A DNA stretch of 64,000 nucleotides from CBDCGS01 sp965216915 (GTDB lineage: Bacteria > Pseudomonadota > Alphaproteobacteria > UBA828). Every line of letters begins with the position of its first letter. The first letter of the stretch is position 1. Position numbers and translations under genes: made by a program. The notes under the pieces are model-generated. The model had not been told where the DNA came from, did not search any database, and saw nothing but the letters and a program-made list of their open reading frames with translations. Shown here piece after piece: positions 51,231-60,727 of this stretch. The DNA lies in contig CBDCGS010000005.1 of the NCBI GenBank assembly GCA_965216915.1, forward strand, positions 248,001 to 312,000. The letters are read 5' to 3'.

Positions 51231-53252
51231 ATGTGGCGAGTGGGTGTCGACGTCGGTGGGACCTTTACGGACCTCTTCTGCTGGAATAGCGAGACGCACG
51301 AGCAGAGCGAGGCGAAGGTTCTCACGACGACGGATCGGTCGCTCGGCGTCGTCGAGGCCGTGGAAAAGGCCGGCATTCGCTTTGCCGACATTTCCCACTT
51401 GGTGCATGGCACGACCACGGCGACGAACGCGCTGCTCCAGAGAACCTATCCCCCCGCCGCGATGATCGCGACGCAAGGCTTCAGAGATACGATCGAGATT
51501 GGGCGGCAGCACCGCAAGCATCTGTACGATCCCTATCAAACCAAGCCCAAGCCGATCATTCCGCGGCGCTATCGCTTCGAGGTCGAGGAGCGAATCAGCG
51601 TCGAGGGCGAGATCGTCAGGCCATTGGATGAAGCGCAAGCGGAGGCGATTGCGCTCAAGATCAACGATCTTGGGCTGCGGTCCGTCGCGGTGTGTTTCGT
51701 CAACTCCTACATCAACCCGGCGCATGAAGACGCGGTGCTCGACATCGTGCGGCAGACCTGCCCGGATGGCCACGCCGTCACCTCGGCCAGCACGCGACCC
51801 ATTTTCCGTGAACATGGGCGGTTCACGACCACGGCGATCCGCGCGGTCTTGTTGCCGGTCATGTCGGAATATTTCGAGGTTTTGCAGACCCGGTTGCGCG
51901 ACAAGGGGTTCGACGGATCGCTGCTCATCCTGAAAAGCAGCGGCGGCGTGATGGGCGTCGACCTGGCGGTGGACCATCCGGAGGAGCTCATCGAATCCGG
52001 CCCGGCGGGCGGTGTCGCCTGCACGGCCGAATTGAGCCGGCTGACCGATCGCCAGCGCCTGATTCACACCGACATGGGCGGGACCAGCTTCGACGCCTCG
52101 ATCGTCGAGGATGGCAAAGGCCTCCAGACCCACAGCTACGAGCTCGAATGGGAAATTCCTGTGGTCACCCCGATGCTCGACATTCACAGCGTTGGCGCGG
52201 GCGGAGGGTCGATCGGCTGGATCGATGAAGGAGATTCGTTGCGTGTCGGCCCCCAGAGCGCGGGCGCCACGCCCGGCCCGGCCTGCTACGGCAGAGGGGG
52301 AACGGAGCCGACCGTCACGGACGCGAATTTGGTCCTCGGCCGGCTCGAGCCGTCGCTCGGCGGCAAGTTCGAGCTCGACGTCGAGGCGGCGGAAAAGGCC
52401 ATCGCCGGGCTCGCGAAGGGCATCGGCCTGTCGCTTCTGGAGACGGCCGAAGGCATGATCCGGATCAGCTGCGAAAACATGGCGCAGGCGGTCAAAATGG
52501 TTCTCGTGGAACGCGGGCGCGACCCCCGAGACTTCACGCTCGCGAGCCTCGGCGGCGCGGGCGCAATGCACGCCGTGTTCGTCGCGCGGGCGATGAACAT
52601 ACCGCATGTGATCGTGCCCAAATTCGCCGGTGTCGCCTCGGCATTCGGCGCGACCGCGATGGACTTGCGGCAAGACCTCGAGGCCTTCATGTACGCGCCC
52701 GTCGGGGCGCTCGATTTCAGCCGGATCAATCGGCTGTTCGACGACCTCGAGACCTCTGCCCGGAGCCTGCTCGCCGCAGACGGCGTCGCGACAGGCGAGA
52801 TGACCGTCAATCGTACCGCGCAGATGCGCTATGTCGGCCAGACCTATGAGGTCCAGGCGCCGATCCCGGGCGGCGAAATCACGGCGGAGACGGTGCCCAT
52901 CATCACCGAGGCCTTTCACCAGGCCCACAAGCTGGAACACGGCGTGAGCTCCGATGACTTTGAGCCGGCGTTCGTCTCTTTGTGCGTGACCGCCACCGGC
53001 ACCACGCCGCAACCGGTCTTCGCGAATGCGGCCGCGGGCACGGGCGATCCGTCGAAGGGCTCACGCCGGGTGTATTTCTCGGGCGACTGGTACGATGCGG
53101 CCATCATCGATGGTCAGCGATTGAACCGGGGCCAGAGCGTCGAGGGCCCGGCCGTCATCGAATACGAGGATGCGTGCGCCGTTCTGCCGCCACATTCGTC
53201 GTCGGTGGTGGACGAGTTCAGCAATTTGGTTGTTTCGGTCGGGGCGGACTGA
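51231..53252 (+). CDS. hyuA: Hydantoinase/oxoprolinase subunit A (HyuA)
   Basis: 673 residues from the ATG at 51231; the N-terminus WRVGVDVGGTFTDLF carries the ASKHA phosphate loop, and HGTTTATNALLQR, TDMGGTSFDASI and GAGGGSIGW are the other ATP-site motifs. It works with HyuB to open hydantoins, 5-oxoproline, N-methylhydantoin or, in acetone/acetophenone carboxylases, to activate substrates with ATP. The longer frame to 51165 has no conservation. Directly followed by hyuB (53 bases). The substrate is not resolved by sequence. Confidence 0.9.
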   Translation: MWRVGVDVGGTFTDLFCWNSETHEQSEAKVLTTTDRSLGVVEAVEKAGIRFADISHLVHGTTTATNALLQRTYPPAAMIATQGFRDTIEIGRQHRKHLYDPYQTKPKPIIPRRYRFEVEERISVEGEIVRPLDEAQAEAIALKINDLGLRSVAVCFVNSYINPAHEDAVLDIVRQTCPDGHAVTSASTRPIFREHGRFTTTAIRAVLLPVMSEYFEVLQTRLRDKGFDGSLLILKSSGGVMGVDLAVDHPEELIESGPAGGVACTAELSRLTDRQRLIHTDMGGTSFDASIVEDGKGLQTHSYELEWEIPVVTPMLDIHSVGAGGGSIGWIDEGDSLRVGPQSAGATPGPACYGRGGTEPTVTDANLVLGRLEPSLGGKFELDVEAAEKAIAGLAKGIGLSLLETAEGMIRISCENMAQAVKMVLVERGRDPRDFTLASLGGAGAMHAVFVARAMNIPHVIVPKFAGVASAFGATAMDLRQDLEAFMYAPVGALDFSRINRLFDDLETSARSLLAADGVATGEMTVNRTAQMRYVGQTYEVQAPIPGGEITAETVPIITEAFHQAHKLEHGVSSDDFEPAFVSLCVTATGTTPQPVFANAAAGTGDPSKGSRRVYFSGDWYDAAIIDGQRLNRGQSVEGPAVIEYEDACAVLPPHSSSVVDEFSNLVVSVGAD

Positions 53253-53306
53253 GCAGTTCGTGAAATGACACTCACGGGCGCGCCCGTGAGCACTGAGGAG
53301 CGGAGA

Positions 53307-55112
53307 ATGGGCCAGACGATCGATCCCGTCACATTTGAGGTGTTGCGCAACCTGTTTGAGTACTCCTGCGCGCGAATGACGAAAGTGCTCCAGCGATCGT
53401 CGTTTTCGCCGATCTTGGCGGACATGGTGGACTTCTCGAACGCGATCTATGACGCCGAGTTGAAGCTTCTGAGCCAGGATGCCAACTGCCCGGTGCATCT
53501 CGCCGCGATGAAATTCAGCGCCGAGGCCATCGCGGAGAAGTACCCGATCGCCTCGATGAAGGAAGGCGATGTGTACGTGAACAACGACCCCTACAAGGGC
53601 GGCACGCACATCAACGACATCACCTTCGTCCTCCCCATATTCCACGGTTCGGCGCTGTTGGGCTTCGCGGTCAGTCGCGGCCATTGGATGGACCTCGGCG
53701 GCGGCGCCGCGGGCGGGCAATCGTTCGGCACGCACATCGCGGGCGAGGGTCTCCGCCTGCCGCCGCTCAAGCTCTACGAGAACTATGAGGTGGACCAGGA
53801 TCTCCTGGAGATCATCCTCAACAACACACGCACCCCGCATTTCGTCAGAGGCGACTTGCAGGCGCATTTCGGCTGCCTGAGGGCCGCGGAGAGCGAGCTG
53901 CAGCGTGCCGCCGAGCGCTATGGCTTCGACACCATGCAGGCCGCGATGAGGGAGCTTCAGAAATATACCGAGCGGATCATCCGCCGCAGCATCGAGACGA
54001 TCCCGGACGGCGAGTACGAGGCGACGGATTACGCCGACACCGACGGCTTTGTCGACGAGACCGTCAACATCAAGATCAAGCTGATCGTCGAGGGCTCGAA
54101 TATCACGGTGGATTTCGCCGGCACCGATCCGGTCTGCAAAGGCGCGATCAATTCGCCCTATGCCAACACGGCGTCCGCGGTCTACTACTCGCTGCAATTC
54201 TTCCTGGCGCCCGATGCGCCCCAGAACCAGGGCATGTTCGTTCCGATCGAGATCACCATGCCCGACGATTGCTGGCTCAATGCCCAATGGCCGGCGCCGA
54301 CGATCGGCTGCACGACCCTGACGTCGTCGAAGATCACCAGCGCGGTCTGGCAAGCGCTGGCAAAGGCGGTGCCCGAGCGCGTCACGGGCTCGACCTGCAG
54401 CGAGTGCAACTGGTTCGTCGCCGCCACGCGAGATCCGCGCGGGCGCACCGACGTCTTCTCGGACCTCCCCGCAGGCGGATGGGGCGGCACGCCCTTCGGC
54501 GATGGCATGAGCGTCACGATGGATCCGCTCGGCAATTGCATGAACATGCCCGCGGAGACGGCGGAGCTGCTCTACCCGATCGCCTATGAGGCGTTCGAGC
54601 TTCGCAGGGACTCGGCCGGCGCGGGGAAATACCGGGGCGGCCTCGGCGCGACCTTCAAGGTTCGCTTCCTTTGCGACGGCGAGCTGAGCATGGAAACCTC
54701 GCGGACGCGGGAAGGCAGCCCCGGCGTGTTGACCGACATGCGCAGCGCCGTGCAGCGCCAAACCAAGATCGCGACCGACGGATCCGAGGAGGTCATCGGC
54801 GGGATGACGCCGAACGGGGAATGGCGAAATCCACTGCAAGCCGGCTACGGGTTCACCCACGGCGAGATGTTCCGCTTCGATAGCACCGGCGGCGGCGGAT
54901 GGGGCAATCCCTTCGAGCGTGACGTCGAGGCCGTGCGCGAGGACGTGCTGGACGAGTACATCACGATCGATGCGGCGCGGAACGAGTATGGCGTCGTCAT
55001 CGATCCCAGCACGCTCGCCGTGGACCTCTCTGCCACGAAGATCCTACGGCAATCCGGCCGTCCGATTGGCGTCGGCGACAAGGCGACGCTGAGCCAGGCC
55101 GCAGCGGAGTAA
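53307..55112 (+). CDS. hyuB: Hydantoinase B/oxoprolinase subunit (HyuB)
   Basis: 601 residues from the ATG at 53307, with GAGCGGAGA as ribosome site; an upstream in-frame start at 53265 also exists. Typical HyuB features: TFEVLRNLFEYSCARM, YVNNDPYKGGTHINDI, GHWMDLGGGAAGG and a glycine-rich C-terminal GGGGWGNPFERD. HyuB supplies the other half of the ATP-dependent lactam-opening enzyme. No HyuC or hydantoin racemase gene follows, and no carboxylase gamma subunit is visible, so 5-oxoproline-type or hydantoin hydrolysis is more likely than acetophenone carboxylation. Confidence 0.9.
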   Translation: MGQTIDPVTFEVLRNLFEYSCARMTKVLQRSSFSPILADMVDFSNAIYDAELKLLSQDANCPVHLAAMKFSAEAIAEKYPIASMKEGDVYVNNDPYKGGTHINDITFVLPIFHGSALLGFAVSRGHWMDLGGGAAGGQSFGTHIAGEGLRLPPLKLYENYEVDQDLLEIILNNTRTPHFVRGDLQAHFGCLRAAESELQRAAERYGFDTMQAAMRELQKYTERIIRRSIETIPDGEYEATDYADTDGFVDETVNIKIKLIVEGSNITVDFAGTDPVCKGAINSPYANTASAVYYSLQFFLAPDAPQNQGMFVPIEITMPDDCWLNAQWPAPTIGCTTLTSSKITSAVWQALAKAVPERVTGSTCSECNWFVAATRDPRGRTDVFSDLPAGGWGGTPFGDGMSVTMDPLGNCMNMPAETAELLYPIAYEAFELRRDSAGAGKYRGGLGATFKVRFLCDGELSMETSRTREGSPGVLTDMRSAVQRQTKIATDGSEEVIGGMTPNGEWRNPLQAGYGFTHGEMFRFDSTGGGGWGNPFERDVEAVREDVLDEYITIDAARNEYGVVIDPSTLAVDLSATKILRQSGRPIGVGDKATLSQAAAE

Positions 55113-55238
55113 GCGCGCGCTCAGATCCCGGGACGGCTGGGTCGACCATGGCGCCAGCCGGGTGGGCGTGTCGCCGTCGATGAGTGGTCGACAAGGCGCG
55201 TCGACGGCATGTGCGCGCATAGGCAAGGACGCCACGGC

Positions 55239-56126
55239 ATGGACGTACTGACAAACCCGAGGCTCGCCTACTCGCCGATCGAGGCCAGACCGGATTTCAC
55301 CTGGCCGGGCGAAAAGCGCTTGGCGGTCTATGTGGCCCTCTGCGTCGAGCACTTCTCCTATGGCTCCGGGATGGGTCTCCCCTATTCGCCTGGGCTTCAG
55401 CACCCCAACAGCTACAATTGGGGCTGGCGCGAATATGGCAATCGGGTCGGCGGGTTTCGGCTGGCGCGGCTCTTCGACGCGTATCAGCTGCCGCTTGCCA
55501 TCCTGCTCAACACGGCCTGCTACGACCACTGCCCCGCCCTGCTCGAGGTCTACCGCAAGCGCGGCGACGAGTTCGTCGCGCACGGGCACACCAATTCCGA
55601 GCATCAGAACGGCATGAGCCTCGATGAGGAGGCCGCGATGATCGACCGGGTCGCGCGGCTGATCGCCGAAAACGAGGGCGCGGCGCCGAAGGGGTGGATG
55701 TCACCCGGTGCCCACCCGAGCGCCAACACCGAGGACCTCCTGAAGGCACGCGGCTTCGGCTACACGCTCGACTGGCCGATCGACGACCAGCCCGCATGGC
55801 TCGAGACCGAGCACGGGTCGCTCATGAGCGTGCCCTATCCCCACGAGGTCAACGACGTGCCGATGATCGTGCTCCACGACGGCACCGGCCGCGCCTTCGC
55901 GGAGATGGCGATCGACAACCTCGAGGAGATGCTGGTGCAGTCGACCGAGCAATCGCTCGTCTTCGGCATCACGATCCACACCTTCATCGTCGGGCAGCCC
56001 TTTCGGCTGCGCCGATTCCGCCGCGTGCTCGACAAGCTGATCGAGCATCGCGACCGCATCTGGTTCACCACGCCGGGCCTCATTCACGACGCCTACGCGG
56101 CGCTGGGTGCCCACCAAACGCCTTAG
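55239..56126 (+). CDS. NodB-fold hydrolase, PuuE/allantoinase-like
   Basis: 295 residues from the ATG at 55239. AVYVALCVEHFSYG opens the fold, WREYGNRVGGFRLARLFDAY and FVAHGHTNSEHQNGMS carry further family residues with the metal His group. The set resembles the PuuE-type allantoinase or cyclic-imide branch of the polysaccharide-deacetylase family. No signal peptide. It follows hyuB on the same strand (126-base gap), so it may open or process a ring amide in the same pathway as HyuAB. A second family member is at 29576-30484, also beside an amide hydrolase. Confidence 0.8.
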   Translation: MDVLTNPRLAYSPIEARPDFTWPGEKRLAVYVALCVEHFSYGSGMGLPYSPGLQHPNSYNWGWREYGNRVGGFRLARLFDAYQLPLAILLNTACYDHCPALLEVYRKRGDEFVAHGHTNSEHQNGMSLDEEAAMIDRVARLIAENEGAAPKGWMSPGAHPSANTEDLLKARGFGYTLDWPIDDQPAWLETEHGSLMSVPYPHEVNDVPMIVLHDGTGRAFAEMAIDNLEEMLVQSTEQSLVFGITIHTFIVGQPFRLRRFRRVLDKLIEHRDRIWFTTPGLIHDAYAALGAHQTP

Positions 56127-56231
56127 CGGTTGCGCCTACACCAAAACGTGAACGCCGCGCCGATGCCCCCGGCAAATCGGGGCTGCTAAAGTCCGTCCGA
56201 CATCGGCCATCACGAAATTAGGAGGATCCCG

Positions 56232-56882
56232 ATGAAAGCGACGTTCTTGATGACCGCCGCAGCCGCGGCGGTTCTGATGCTCGGCGGCACCATTGCGCAG
56301 GCGGGCGAGGACCCGCCGATGGGCTTTTTCGTGACCAGCGTCGGCATGGGCGACGGCGCCAATCTCGGCGGCCTCGCGGGCGCGGACGCACACTGCCAGA
56401 AGCTCGCCGAGGCTGCGGGCAGCGAGGGCCGCACGTGGCGCGCCTACCTCTCGACCCAAGAGGAGGGCAAATTCGGCATCTCGGCGCGCGATCGCATCGG
56501 CTCCGGCCCCTGGTACAACGCCGTGGGCGAGCTGATCGCCGTTGACCTCGATCAGCTCCACATCATGCCGAACATCTATCACCGCACAGCCATCGACGAG
56601 ACCGGCAACCGCGTCATGGGCCGCGGCGACGAGCGCAACGAGCATGACATCCTGACCGGCACGCGGGCCGACGGCACCGCCTACTTCCCGTGGGAGGAAG
56701 GCGATAAGACCTGCTCGAACTGGACCTCCAACGACGAAGGCTCGGCCACCGTCGGCCATCATGATCGCCATGGCGGCGGCAACACCTCGTGGAACGCGGC
56801 GCATGGCTCGCGCGGCTGCAGCCAGGAGGCGCTACGCAGCACCGGCGGCAACGGCTACTTCTATTGCTTCGCCGCGGACTGA
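56232..56882 (+). CDS. Secreted lectin-like protein of unknown function
   Basis: 216 residues with a clear signal peptide (MTAAAAAVLMLGGTIAQA-GE near residue 25). The mature part is rich in Gly, Asn and Asp, has a central NEHDILTGTRADGTAY and CSNWTSNDEGSATVGHHDR, and four or five cysteines that could form two disulfides; the layout recalls the C-type-lectin/endostatin-like fold seen in other bacterial secreted proteins. Exported to the periplasm or outside. AGGAGGATCC before the ATG is a perfect ribosome site. Function is not known. Confidence 0.72.
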   Translation: MKATFLMTAAAAAVLMLGGTIAQAGEDPPMGFFVTSVGMGDGANLGGLAGADAHCQKLAEAAGSEGRTWRAYLSTQEEGKFGISARDRIGSGPWYNAVGELIAVDLDQLHIMPNIYHRTAIDETGNRVMGRGDERNEHDILTGTRADGTAYFPWEEGDKTCSNWTSNDEGSATVGHHDRHGGGNTSWNAAHGSRGCSQEALRSTGGNGYFYCFAAD

Positions 56883-56982
56883 CGCGCGGCTGCGCCCGCG
56901 CCGCCCCAACGGCAACGGGCGTCGCGGGGCGCAAGACATGATCAAGGGTTGAGGCGTTGGCCGGCGTGCCGGCGTCCTTCGG

Positions 56983-57657
56983 CTAGCGCCCCTCCGGCAG
57001 GGCGTAGAGCGCAACCGCGAGAAAATGGCACACGGCGCCGCCCAGAACGCAGCCGTGCCAGACCGCATGATTGAAGGGCAGCCGCTGCCATATGTAGAAC
57101 ACGAGCCCGCCGGTGTAAGAGAGACCACCGGCGACGAGCAGCCATCCGCCGCCCTTTCCCAGATGGGTGAAGAATGTGTCGCCCCAGACCATGCTGAGCC
57201 AGCCCATCGCGACGAAGACCGGGATCAGGGACCAGTGAAGATGGCCGATCCACAACCGCAAGCCGATGCCCAAGAGAGCGAGCCCCCAGATCACCCCGAA
57301 GAGGGTCCATCCGAGGGCCGCCGGAAGGGCGAGAAGAAGGACGGGCGAGTAGGTGCCGGCGATCAGCGCGAAGATGGAGCAATGATCGAGCGCGAGGAAC
57401 ACCGCCTTCGTCGTGCGGTGCCAAATGCCGTGGTACATCGCCGAGAACAGGAAGGTGAGGAAGACGGTGGCGCCATAGATCGCGCAGATGGTGATCGCGA
57501 GCGCGCTGTGGGTGTATGACGCCAAGACGACGAGAAGCGGGATCGCGGCCGCAGCGAGAACCGCGCCGACGATGTGCACCAGCGCGCTCGCCAGCTCCTC
57601 GTAGAGCGTTTCGCCTGCACGCTCGATCTCGTCGCGAATACGATGATATTCGGTCAT
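56983..57657 (-). CDS. trhA: Hemolysin III/TrhA-type membrane protein (PAQR family)
   Basis: 224 residues with seven spans. The PAQR/HlyIII hallmarks are present: LASALVHIVGAVLA, SAMYHGIWHR, FLALDHCSIFALIAGTYSP and, near the C-terminus, FNHAVWHGCVLGGAVCHF. The histidines and Asp form a probable metal site, as in human adiponectin receptors. Bacterial TrhA affects membrane fluidity; hemolysis is not implied. A 54-codon copy of its 3' end lies at 60361-60525. Same strand as the dienelactone hydrolase and GH3 genes upstream. Confidence 0.9.
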   Translation of the reverse strand: MTEYHRIRDEIERAGETLYEELASALVHIVGAVLAAAAIPLLVVLASYTHSALAITICAIYGATVFLTFLFSAMYHGIWHRTTKAVFLALDHCSIFALIAGTYSPVLLLALPAALGWTLFGVIWGLALLGIGLRLWIGHLHWSLIPVFVAMGWLSMVWGDTFFTHLGKGGGWLLVAGGLSYTGGLVFYIWQRLPFNHAVWHGCVLGGAVCHFLAVALYALPEGR

Positions 57658-57684
57658 CGCCGAGGCCCTGGCGTGCCGCGGCCG

Positions 57685-58596
57685 CTATCCGCCGGTCGCG
57701 GCGCGGAGGAACGACAAGAGTTTCTCGTTGGATCGCTGCGTCGCCTCGTCGTCCCGGTGGATGAAGTATCCCGAGTAGCCGGCCCGCAACATCAACAGGA
57801 GCGCGCGGGAGAGGCGTCCCTTGAGGCGCCAGCCGCCCTTCTCGTCCCGCATCACATTGTTCGGACCGAGCAAGGCCTTGGACTCCTTCAGGGTGGCGCG
57901 AACGAACTGCCGTTTGATGTCGCCGCCGTTCCATTGGTGATAGGCGCCCTCAAGCACCTCGAGGCATACCTCGGAGCCGCCGCGCCGCAGATCGTCCGCG
58001 ATCTCGCGGGTCCGCGGGATGGAGACATTGTCGTCCTTCTCGCCGAGCATGATGAGGAGCGGCTTTCCGGTGGTCAGGGTGTTTTCGAGGCGGATCACGC
58101 TGGCGCTGTAGAACGCGGCATGCCCCGCGAACATCTCCCCATCGGCCGCATAGAGATGGCGGACCTGCTCATAGGCGGTGAGGATCGAGATCATCCCGCC
58201 ATAGGAGAAGCCGAGGATACAGATTCGATCCGGATCGATCTCGGGGTGTGCCCTGAGGAAGCGCAGCGCGCCGAAGGCGTCCGCGCACATCATCGCCTCG
58301 GTCACGAGAAGCGCGCGGATCTCATCGGGGTACACGCGCGCACCGCGCGATCCGAAGGAATCCACCACGAGCGTCGCATAATCGTGGCGCGCGAGGAGCG
58401 CACCATAGGCGCGCTCCCGCTCGTCGTCGACGCCGCCCAGGCCCTCGATGATCACGACACCCGGACGCCGCGACCGGTCGCCGTCTTGCGGCATGTATAG
58501 CTCGCCCCGCGCCTGGATCGGCGTAAGCGTGTGCTTCCGGGCCGCCCGACCGAAAATGGGGGGGCTAAACGATTCGAAGAAAACCGTCTCAGTCAT
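57685..58596 (-). CDS. Dienelactone hydrolase family alpha/beta hydrolase
   Basis: 303 residues. The nucleophile elbow is GFSYGG, and VIIEGLGGVDDER precedes it; the catalytic Asp lies in GEKDDNVS and His in AYHQWNGGD. Classic dienelactone hydrolase uses Cys at the elbow (GxCxGG); here Ser replaces it, so esterase or related activity is possible. C-terminal ~70 residues extend past the usual fold. Cytoplasmic. Lies 27 bases upstream of trhA on the same strand. Confidence 0.82.
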   Translation of the reverse strand: MTETVFFESFSPPIFGRAARKHTLTPIQARGELYMPQDGDRSRRPGVVIIEGLGGVDDERERAYGALLARHDYATLVVDSFGSRGARVYPDEIRALLVTEAMMCADAFGALRFLRAHPEIDPDRICILGFSYGGMISILTAYEQVRHLYAADGEMFAGHAAFYSASVIRLENTLTTGKPLLIMLGEKDDNVSIPRTREIADDLRRGGSEVCLEVLEGAYHQWNGGDIKRQFVRATLKESKALLGPNNVMRDEKGGWRLKGRLSRALLLMLRAGYSGYFIHRDDEATQRSNEKLLSFLRAATGG

Positions 58597-58671
58597 TGCA
58601 AGGCGCCATTGTTATGTCGTTGCGCGCGAGCGGACCTGGTGCGCAATCGATCGGCGCTCGGGCCCGCTCCG

Positions 58672-60216
58672 TCACTCCGTTGGTTCGACCGTCCGTGTTG
58701 CCGTGAAGTCCTGTAGATCGGTGAATAGCTCAGGGTCGTTGATCACACGAGGCACTTTGTTTTGTCCACCGAGTTTTCCGCGCCGCTTCATCCAGGCTGC
58801 GAATGTTCCGGGGGCGACGATGCGCACCTCCGGTGCCTTCATACCGAAGCCTGCCGCACGGTGTGTGGCATAGTCGTCATTGGTCGCCGCGAGATCGCGA
58901 TCGATCACCGCCGCGAAGCGCTCGAGCCGCGCGCGGGTGAGCGCGCGCGGGGCGGCGAACTCCACGATGAAGACGTGCCCGCCCCTCGCCTCGCCATCGC
59001 CATGAACGGCGCCGACGGAAAACTCGCTGAGCGCTTCACCGAGCGCAGCCGCCGCGGCCATGACGGCGTCCCGGATCTCTTCGCCCGTCAGGTGCTCGCC
59101 GAATGCCGACAGGAAGTAGGAGACGCGACCCGTGACCAAAAGCCGGGGCGGATCGCGCTCGACGAAACGCACCGTGTCGCCCAGCAGATAGGCCCAAAGC
59201 CCGGCGCATGTCGTCATCACCAGGGCATAGTCGCGCCCCGTCTCGACATTGCCGATCCAGTGGCGTGTCGGGGCCTCGGCATCAAGCTCCTCCACCGGGA
59301 TGAACTCATAGAAAATACCGCCGTCCAGATACATGCGGAGGCCCTCGTCGGAGCCGCGATCGGCGGTCGCGACAAACCCCTCGCTCGCCGGATAGACCTC
59401 GCGAAGCTCGGCATGGCCCCCCTCGAGCCAGCTCTCGAAGCGCTCGCGGTAGGGCCGGAAGCTCACGCCGCCATGGACGATCAGCTCGAGGTTGGGATAG
59501 AGGCGCGCGAGCCTCTTCGGCCCGGGTGCCATCGCGGCCAGCCGCTCGAAAAACAGGAGCAACCAGCTCACGGTTCCGGCGATGGTCCGGATGTCCTCGC
59601 CGAGCGAGGCCCGGCCCGCCGCCTCGATCTTGCGTTCCCAATCGGTCTCGCCCGCAGCCGAGGCCGGCGCGAAGGTGTAGTGGCGCGTCCAATCCGGGGC
59701 CTCCTTCAGGGCAATTCCGGTCAAATCACCGCTCTCGGCCGCCGGCCCCTCGGCCGTCAGGTCCACCGTGCCGCCGAGCATGAAGCTCTTGCCGCCGAGC
59801 ACGCGGCTCTTGGGCCGGTTTCTCAGGTGATGGACCATGACGTCGAAGCCGGCCCGCCGGTTCGACCGGCACATCTGGCGGCTCACCGGGATGTATTTCG
59901 TCTTGCCGGTCGAGGTTCCCGAGGTGACGGCGAAGTAAGGCACGTGATCGGGCCAGGTGACGCCGGCAAGATTGGGGAACGGCGCGCGCCAGTAAGATTG
60001 CCAAAAATCCTCGTAACGCCGGATCGGCACCTGACGCTGAAACGCCTCGAGCGACGCGATCCGGTCGAACCCGTGATCGCGTCCGAAGCGCGTGCCCCGG
60101 CCCTTGCGCAGGAGGCGTGAGAGCGTGCGCTGCTGCGTGCGCTGGGGCGATTGCCGTTGAAGCTGCGCCGCGCGAAACGCCGCGTAAGCCCGCAGCGCCA
60201 GCGTCAGATCAAACAT
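58672..60216 (-). CDS. GH3-family acyl-acid amido synthetase-like enzyme
   Basis: 514 residues, the usual length. The ATP-binding P-loop of the ANL/GH3 type is TSGTSTGKTKYIP, and YPASEGF and YLLGDTVRFVERD are the other GH3 signatures; the C-terminal GEHLTGEEIRDAVMAAAA is the small domain. Plant GH3 enzymes join auxin or jasmonate to amino acids through an acyl-adenylate; bacterial homologues are mostly uncharacterised. No secretion signal. ATG at 60216 starts the conserved body. Adjacent to the dienelactone hydrolase on the same strand (75-base gap). Confidence 0.87.
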   Translation of the reverse strand: MFDLTLALRAYAAFRAAQLQRQSPQRTQQRTLSRLLRKGRGTRFGRDHGFDRIASLEAFQRQVPIRRYEDFWQSYWRAPFPNLAGVTWPDHVPYFAVTSGTSTGKTKYIPVSRQMCRSNRRAGFDVMVHHLRNRPKSRVLGGKSFMLGGTVDLTAEGPAAESGDLTGIALKEAPDWTRHYTFAPASAAGETDWERKIEAAGRASLGEDIRTIAGTVSWLLLFFERLAAMAPGPKRLARLYPNLELIVHGGVSFRPYRERFESWLEGGHAELREVYPASEGFVATADRGSDEGLRMYLDGGIFYEFIPVEELDAEAPTRHWIGNVETGRDYALVMTTCAGLWAYLLGDTVRFVERDPPRLLVTGRVSYFLSAFGEHLTGEEIRDAVMAAAAALGEALSEFSVGAVHGDGEARGGHVFIVEFAAPRALTRARLERFAAVIDRDLAATNDDYATHRAAGFGMKAPEVRIVAPGTFAAWMKRRGKLGGQNKVPRVINDPELFTDLQDFTATRTVEPTE

Positions 60217-60360
60217 GTGAGGGTTGTTGGTCCGATGGGTCCAACCCCGGTCATCTGCGCGGTCCTCGCCCCCAAGCAGCCGGGTGTGGCTCCAAGCGAG
60301 ACCGGTAGCATTGCCACCGGACCTTTGGCGCGCATTCCCGCGGCACCCGGAAGCCTTGGG

Positions 60361-60525
60361 CTACGCCCCCTCCGGGAGGGCGTAATGCGCGACTGCAAGA
60401 AAATGGCACACAGCCCCACCAAGAACGCAGCCGTGCCAAACCGCGTGATTGTACGGCAACCGCTGCCATATGTAGAACACCAGCCCGCCGGTGTATGCGA
60501 GACCCCCAGCGACGAGCAGCCAGAT
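60361..60525 (-). pseudogene. Remnant of a second trhA gene: C-terminal 54 codons only
   Basis: Translated on the minus strand, this stretch gives 54 residues to the stop that match the last 54 residues of the TrhA protein (56983-57657) with about 5 differences, including YTGGLVFYIWQRLP and HAVWHGCVLGGAVCHFL. Similarity ends abruptly at 60525 and there is no start codon for the fragment, so it cannot make a protein on its own. The rest of the 511-base gap 60217-60727 holds no other gene. It shows a past partial duplication or deletion of a trhA copy. Confidence 0.85.
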
Positions 60526-60727
60526 CGTTTCGGCATGTGCGCGCGATGATACCTTGACGGCAAGACGGATAGAGCCGATATGAGTACGATCGGCTCGTCG
60601 AGCGGACGTGGTGGGTTAGTTCCCCCCGGCAAGCGGCGGCCGGTTACCGTCTTCCCTCAAAGATTTCGGTACGCGAGAACCGCCCGGCGCAGTGCCCAGC
60701 GGACGCAACATATCGATTGGAACATCT

